From the NCBI GenBank assembly GCA_964435565.1, contig CAYSZR010000070.1, forward strand, positions 1-7,457: DNA of 7,457 nucleotides. The letters run 5' to 3'. The position numbers were made by a program, and so were the translations under genes. Positions 3,804-7,457 of this stretch are shown here, piece after piece. The notes under the pieces were generated by a model. It was not told where the DNA came from, ran no database searches, and saw nothing but the letters and a program-made list of their open reading frames with translations. Every line of letters starts with the position of its first letter. The first letter of the stretch is position 1. The stretch is from QAMH01 sp964435565. GTDB lineage: Bacteria > Actinomycetota > Coriobacteriia > Coriobacteriales > QAMH01.

Positions 3804-6558
3804 CTTTTTGATGCTTCTTCTCAAGCTTATGGTACATTTCCCCCTTGCGCTCCCCGCGATAGAAAAGAAGCAAGACTAAGCCTGCAGAAGACGTAATCGC
3901 GACAAGCATGAATATTCCCCGGAATCCGTTGTTGAGAGCATCTTGAAAGACCTCTTCAATTGCCCCTGACTTGCTGTCGACTTCCTGCATATAGGTTTGT
4001 TTTGCATCTTCGAAAGCCCCAGGGACGCCTGCTTTGAGCTCGTTCATCCAATTGGTCATGATGCCAAGCTTGTCTTTCGATGCTTCCATTTCCGTCAGTG
4101 CATTTTGCATCTCATCGCGTGCGTTTTCCATTTCATCACGCGCATTCGTCATCTCTGAAATGGCACCATCCAATGAATCGATTTGCGCTTGCAGATCCTC
4201 GGCGGTCCGAACGCTTGAGAGGCTGTCAAGAACGCTTGAAGGTATAGATGCTTTAACGCTGTCAGGCATAAGGTCAAGTACGCTTGAATACCCGTTCATT
4301 TTCTGGACCATCGGCATAAGCGATGCCATTTGCTGATAAGCATCTTCTTGTTGCTCGATTCCTGAGTTTATTCCGTCTATCGCCGCGTCCATCTGTTCGA
4401 TTTGTGCTGTCAAGGCGGCGATTTTCTCTTTATTTGCAACGGGATCTGATTGCAGTTGGTTTACCGTTTGCTGCAATCCGTCACGTGTTTGTGCCATCGC
4501 GTCACGTTTTGCTTCAGCCTGCGAAATAGCATCTTCCAGGGTGTCCATCTGCTCTTGAAGGTCAGCGGCTGTCTTGACGTTTCCAAGCGAGTCGAGAACT
4601 TTTTGAGGCAGTGCGGCTTTTGCGGCATCGGGCAAGATATCAAGCACGCTGCTGTAGTTTTGATATTTCTCAAGTGTGGGAAGCATGCTTACCATCTGCT
4701 CACGCGCTTCATATTGCGCGTCGATTCCAGTTTCGATTTCTTCTATCCCGCTCGAAAGGGAATCTATGCCATCGTTCATTTCGTCAATTGCTTCGTCTAG
4801 TTGCGTTCGCCCGCTCTGCATTCCATCGATACCCTTGTCAACGCCATCGTTTACATCAGAAATCAGATCAGGTGACATCTCGTCGAATATCACGGAAACG
4901 AAATAATTTGTGGTGCTGGAAATGGTTGTTATGTCGCTGTCCTTCATCATTTGAATTAGATAATCAGGTATTTCGTAATCGCTGCCGTCGGCATTCATGT
5001 CGATTTCCTTGTTCTGCATCGAATCAAGGTCAGGCATATCCATATCAGCCACCATGTCAGCTGTGTCCTCATTTGATTTCAGGTTGTCGAGCTCGTTTTG
5101 CAGCTCATGCTGATGGGGGAGTGCTGCGACGGTCACCTGGTTGGGAAGCACGTCGACAATGCTGTCTTGCAGGTTTGCCACGCCATGCGTTATAAAGCCG
5201 ACCATTATGGCCGGAGCGATTGCCGTACCGATTGAACGGACAAGCGAAAGCGTGGCGAGTGCAGAATTCGATTCGGACGGATCCGTATGTTCGAGCATCA
5301 TATAGTTGAGCGGCGTGCCCATGGTGAATCCCACGCCAAGGCCAATGAGGACCAAACTGACTACCACATTGAACAGACTTGGATTAGCGGTTGATATAAG
5401 GGCAAGATACAGAGAACCGATTATTGATGCGGCAAGTCCAAACCCAAGCACGATCTTTACGCCGAACCGGTCGATAAGGTTGCCTGAAACCGGCGCCCCT
5501 ATGCCTGCAAATAATCCCAAGATGATTACGAAGTATCCGCCATCGCCCGATGGGAGGCGCAAGGCGTTTTCGGCATATTGTGGAACGAAAATCATTCCCA
5601 TTATGACAACGCCTGTGGTGATTGACAGAACAAGCGTGATGAGAATATTAGGATTCTTGAAATACGAAAGATTCATGACCGGGTCTTTTGCCCGATGCTC
5701 AACAAGTATAAATATAGGCAGCAAGACAATTGTCGTTATCAGGAATGGATACACATCAGTTTGTGCAATGCTCGTACCCAAATCAAAGAAATCGATATTG
5801 CGAAGACCGTACAGCAAACTGAGCGTCATGATTGACAAAACGAAAATGCCCAAGGCATCAATTGGCGAAACATTTGACTCTTTTGAATTGGGCAATGAAT
5901 AGATTCCGACGATTACGATGAAGATCGTGATGGGAACATTGATATAGAAGATGAACTGCCAATTGCTTTGCCCGCAGATATCAAGTACCAAGCTGCCCGC
6001 TGAAGCACCGAATATATTTGCAATGCCGTAGACGCCGCCGACCAGACCAAGAGCCATACCGCGTTTTTCGGGTGGGAACGTCGTACCAAATTCAGCCGTT
6101 GCAACGGGTACGATCCCGCCACCGCCCAATGCCTGGATGGCGCGTGAGACCAATAGGAATTCGAAGCTGCCAATATCTTGCGAAAGGCCGCACAGAAGTG
6201 AACCGGCTCCGAAAAGGGACACGCTGATCAGGTAGACCCACTTGCGCCCGAATTTATCGGCAAGTTTTCCCATGATAGGTATCGATACCGCATAAGCGAG
6301 CGTGTAGATGGTGATCATCCAGACGCCGTATGCATCAGGGACGCCTAGCTGGCTTTGGATTACCGTTCGGGCAGGGGTGACGATGCCGGTATCAAGCGCG
6401 CCTATAAACAGTCCCAGCAGATAGACAATCGCAATCAAGACAAGTTGTTTGCCGTGTGGCGATTCGTCCAGTGCGCCGCCGCCTGTAACAGCACGTTTCG
6501 ACTCGTCATCAGTGTGACCAGATGCAGTGACGTTCATGCTTTTCCCGTGATGCTTCAT
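3793..6558 (-). CDS. DHA2-family (EmrB/QacA-type, 14-TM) MFS exporter with a giant extracytoplasmic coiled-coil loop
   Basis: This is a 921-residue membrane protein. After a polar N-terminus (1-36) come 14 predicted helices: about 38-60, 78-97, 107-126, 133-152, 167-190, 199-221, 231-252, 270-286, 304-325, 341-360, 368-389, 394-416, 433-458 and 880-900. TM1 carries the DHA2 pattern GALDTGIV (D56). Loop 2-3 has MFS motif A, GKLADKFGRK (97-106). TM5 has a degenerate antiporter motif C (GASAGS, 184-189, for GPxxGG). These support a proton-coupled exporter, probably of amphipathic drugs or toxins. Ordinary DHA2 proteins are about 450-550 residues. The excess lies in the TM13-TM14 loop (about 460-878), predicted to lie outside the membrane: an acidic Met/Asp-rich part (490-540), then heptad-like coiled coil (570-621, 666-735, 785-830) with two copies of a 78-residue unit. 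The start overlaps the MarR stop (TAATG), implying translational coupling; the Shine-Dalgarno is weak (GAAGAA), and M8, preceded by GGGA, is an alternative start. Confidence 0.9.
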   Translation of the reverse strand: MKHHGKSMNVTASGHTDDESKRAVTGGGALDESPHGKQLVLIAIVYLLGLFIGALDTGIVTPARTVIQSQLGVPDAYGVWMITIYTLAYAVSIPIMGKLADKFGRKWVYLISVSLFGAGSLLCGLSQDIGSFEFLLVSRAIQALGGGGIVPVATAEFGTTFPPEKRGMALGLVGGVYGIANIFGASAGSLVLDICGQSNWQFIFYINVPITIFIVIVGIYSLPNSKESNVSPIDALGIFVLSIMTLSLLYGLRNIDFFDLGTSIAQTDVYPFLITTIVLLPIFILVEHRAKDPVMNLSYFKNPNILITLVLSITTGVVIMGMIFVPQYAENALRLPSGDGGYFVIILGLFAGIGAPVSGNLIDRFGVKIVLGFGLAASIIGSLYLALISTANPSLFNVVVSLVLIGLGVGFTMGTPLNYMMLEHTDPSESNSALATLSLVRSIGTAIAPAIMVGFITHGVANLQDSIVDVLPNQVTVAALPHQHELQNELDNLKSNEDTADMVADMDMPDLDSMQNKEIDMNADGSDYEIPDYLIQMMKDSDITTISSTTNYFVSVIFDEMSPDLISDVNDGVDKGIDGMQSGRTQLDEAIDEMNDGIDSLSSGIEEIETGIDAQYEAREQMVSMLPTLEKYQNYSSVLDILPDAAKAALPQKVLDSLGNVKTAADLQEQMDTLEDAISQAEAKRDAMAQTRDGLQQTVNQLQSDPVANKEKIAALTAQIEQMDAAIDGINSGIEQQEDAYQQMASLMPMVQKMNGYSSVLDLMPDSVKASIPSSVLDSLSSVRTAEDLQAQIDSLDGAISEMTNARDEMENARDEMQNALTEMEASKDKLGIMTNWMNELKAGVPGAFEDAKQTYMQEVDSKSGAIEEVFQDALNNGFRGIFMLVAITSSAGLVLLLFYRGERKGEMYHKLEKKHQKDPA
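4096..4329 (-). repeat. Second copy of a 78-residue repeat in the exporter loop
   Basis: This encodes residues 744-821. It aligns without gaps to residues 622-699, with 38 of 78 identical by my count; the shared core is YSSVLDxxPDxxKAxxP followed by VLDSL. Similarity continues upstream for at least 17 residues (IDGINSGIEQQEDAYQQ). Confidence 0.85.
4462..4695 (-). repeat. First copy of a 78-residue repeat in the exporter loop
   Basis: This encodes residues 622-699 and lies 122 residues before its partner. The upstream flank IEEIETGIDAQYEAREQ (605-621) matches the flank of the second copy, so the duplicated unit is probably about 115-122 residues long. Confidence 0.85.
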
Positions 6559-6560
6559 TA
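6556..6560 (-). promoter_or_regulatory. TAATG stop/start overlap coupling regulator and exporter
   Basis: On the minus strand the TAA stop of the MarR gene (6560-6558) shares its last A with the ATG of the exporter (6558-6556). With only a weak Shine-Dalgarno before it, exporter translation probably depends on ribosomes finishing the regulator. Confidence 0.75.
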
Positions 6561-6986
6561 TTCTTCATCGTCCCTCAGCAATGTGGCCGTATTGAATGCG
6601 ACCCGTTCCATGACGGCATCGGTTACTGCGCGTTCACTTGAATCAGTGCCTTCAAAAGCAGCCTGCTCCCAGCGCGTGAATGAAGTTGCCATCGCGTCTA
6701 TCGCATCCGACGCTGCAGGTGTGAGAAAAAGAAGCTTCTCCCGTTTGCTGTTTATATTGGTCGACCTTGTTATGTACCCTTTTTGTTCGAGTTTGGCGGC
6801 GGATTTTGCTATCGCGGCGCGGTCGATATCGAATGCACGAGCAATCTGACCTTGCGTGATCCCGTTTTGAGACGAGAGATACATAAGAATAAGCTGCTCT
6901 GGAAATCCAATTCCGAACTCGCTCATCTCGCGTTCTGCAAAGGTACGCATATGACGTACGATGGCGGATATATCTCGCATGAACAT
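6558..6986 (-). CDS. MarR-family transcriptional regulator
   Basis: This is a 142-residue protein with the MarR winged helix-turn-helix. An N-terminal dimer helix (about 1-25) leads to EFGIGFPEQLILMYL, the HTH ITQGQIARAFDIDRAAIAKSAAKLEQKGYI (about 43-72), a wing with NSKREKLLFLTPAA (78-91), and C-terminal dimerisation helices (92-140). Proteins of this family bind palindromes as dimers and usually let go when a phenolic or other amphipathic ligand binds. Placed first in an operon with a DHA2 exporter, it matches the EmrR/EmrB layout, so it probably represses its own operon and is relieved by exporter substrates. GGGAG lies 9 bases before the ATG at 6984-6986 and supports this start. A nearer ATG (6988-6990) is out of frame, and M3 is possible but is 15 bases from the Shine-Dalgarno. 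Confidence 0.9.
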   Translation of the reverse strand: MFMRDISAIVRHMRTFAEREMSEFGIGFPEQLILMYLSSQNGITQGQIARAFDIDRAAIAKSAAKLEQKGYITRSTNINSKREKLLFLTPAASDAIDAMATSFTRWEQAAFEGTDSSERAVTDAVMERVAFNTATLLRDDEE

Positions 6987-7164
6987 GACATTTGTCTCCC
7001 TTTATATAAGATGTCACGACAACAGTAGCAGTGGCAACAGTTATATGCAAGGACTGGTATATCTTATTTCTCCTTCTATCGCGAAGGGTACGGCTCTTTT
7101 CTACTTGCTGCGTTTATAATAAAGAAGAGAAAAAACTGATACGTAAGTTGGTGATGTGGCTTTG
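6987..7164. promoter_or_regulatory. Divergent promoter region between the MarR operon and the dhaK-like gene
   Basis: The region must hold promoters for both directions. Candidate regulatory marks are a direct repeat CAACAGT (7020-7026 and 7035-7041, 15-base period) and a 7-bp inverted repeat ATAAGAT (7006-7012) / ATCTTAT (7061-7067) spanning the likely MarR-side promoter. On the minus strand TTGCAT with TACTGT 17 bases later (about 7048-7020) is a possible promoter, and it would place the CAACAGT repeat at the -10. None of these is strong alone. Confidence 0.35.
7115..7120 (+). promoter_or_regulatory. Perfect -10 box (TATAAT) of the dhaK-like gene
   Basis: TATAAT lies 44 bases before the ATG at 7165. 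No recognisable -35 lies 16-18 bases upstream, and no extended -10 TG is present, so the promoter may need an activator. Confidence 0.45.
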
Positions 7165-7457
7165 ATGAAGAAATTCATTAATGACCCCGAGACCGTTACC
7201 AGCGAGGAACTCCTTGGTCTTGGGCTAGCGTTTCCAGAGATGCTTAGCGTTGATGGCTCTATGGTCATCTCCAACGATCTGCAAAATGCAGAGCGTGTCA
7301 CTATCGTTGCCTATGGGGGCAGCGGGCATGAGCCTGCGCAAAAATGCTGTGTTGGACGCGGCATGCTCGACATTCAGGTCGACGGCGACGTGTTTGCGTC
7401 ACCGAGCGGTGAGCAGATTTTCGAAGCGCTGAAACGTGCCGATAAGGGCCATGGCGT
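7165..7457 (+). CDS. DhaK-type dihydroxyacetone kinase subunit, divergent (3' end outside window)
   Basis: The first 97 residues are visible. MKKFINDPETV is the standard DhaK N-terminus. GGSGHEPA (51-58) matches the DhaK GGGSGHEP substrate loop including the conserved His (H55). VGRGMLDI (63-70) and GDVFASPSGEQIFEAL (74-89) match the following conserved blocks. DhaK binds dihydroxyacetone through a downstream His (not in the window) and receives phosphate via DhaL from ATP or a PTS-linked DhaM. Deviations from classical DhaK are A49-Y50 in place of the first Gly-containing step, QKCC (59-62) where H-x-GY is usual, and loss of the usual R-x-DAP segment (ISNDLQNAE instead). It may belong to a variant group with another ketose-like substrate. 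The start is set by the conserved MKKFIND opening; GGTGAT (7150-7155) is a modest Shine-Dalgarno. Partner genes would lie beyond the window. Confidence 0.85.
   Translation, partial: MKKFINDPETVTSEELLGLGLAFPEMLSVDGSMVISNDLQNAERVTIVAYGGSGHEPAQKCCVGRGMLDIQVDGDVFASPSGEQIFEALKRADKGHG

Noticed and set aside
3797..3809. Plus-strand T-run (TCTTTTT) after a GC-rich stretch as a plus-strand terminator
   Set aside because: No plus-strand gene ends upstream, and the same hairpin serves the minus-strand exporter with its own T-rich tail.
4611..5195. 194-codon plus-strand open frame
   Set aside because: It is antisense to the exporter loop, with a Cys/Arg/His-rich product typical of shadow frames and no ribosome binding site that I trust.
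5306..5902. 198-codon plus-strand open frame
   Set aside because: It lies wholly antisense to membrane-spanning segments of the exporter; its product has no recognisable domain, and the minus-strand protein is clearly real.

Overview
The window reads as ordinary chromosome from an anaerobic, low-redox bacterium. The best guess, from protein style and roughly balanced base composition, is a gut- or mouth-type Coriobacteriia (Actinomycetota), with Clostridia as the alternative. This is inference: there is no rRNA or other phylogenetic marker here. Pointers to anaerobiosis are a stand-alone ferredoxin:thioredoxin reductase catalytic-subunit-like protein and an aldo/keto reductase carrying two [4Fe-4S] motifs. 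A run of ten N shows that the sequence is a draft assembly.

Layout. (1) 1-380, plus strand: the last 42 codons of a protein resembling the pterin-binding barrel of methionine synthases, then a complete 65-residue FTR-like protein. (2) 395-449: a long, nearly symmetric hairpin between convergent genes. (3) 464-3703, minus strand: a Cthe_2159-type beta-helix lipoprotein (464-1771), a TetR-family regulator (best read as 1893-2470, broken by the N run) and an iron-sulfur aldo/keto reductase (2567-3703). The regulator lies just downstream of the reductase and may be co-transcribed with it or control it. (4) 3793-6986, minus strand: a two-gene operon, MarR-type regulator followed by a 14-TM DHA2 (EmrB/QacA) drug exporter, joined by a TAATG stop/start overlap. 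(5) 6987-7164: the divergent intergenic region. (6) 7165-end, plus strand: the start of a divergent DhaK-type dihydroxyacetone kinase subunit, cut by the window end.

How the genes may work together. The MarR/exporter pair has the classic layout of a ligand-sensing repressor with its own pump. The exporter is the most unusual item: it is 921 residues long because a loop of about 420 residues, predicted to lie outside the cell, sits between TM13 and TM14. That loop is rich in coiled coil and contains a tandem internal duplication. The TetR gene and the reductase look like a second small regulator/enzyme unit. Intrinsic-terminator-like hairpins overlap the stop codons of both the exporter and the re-framed TetR gene, which separates the transcription units. 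I see no CRISPR array, transposon, prophage, tRNA or rRNA. I did not find a clearly new multigene system; the enlarged exporter loop is the best candidate for something not well described.
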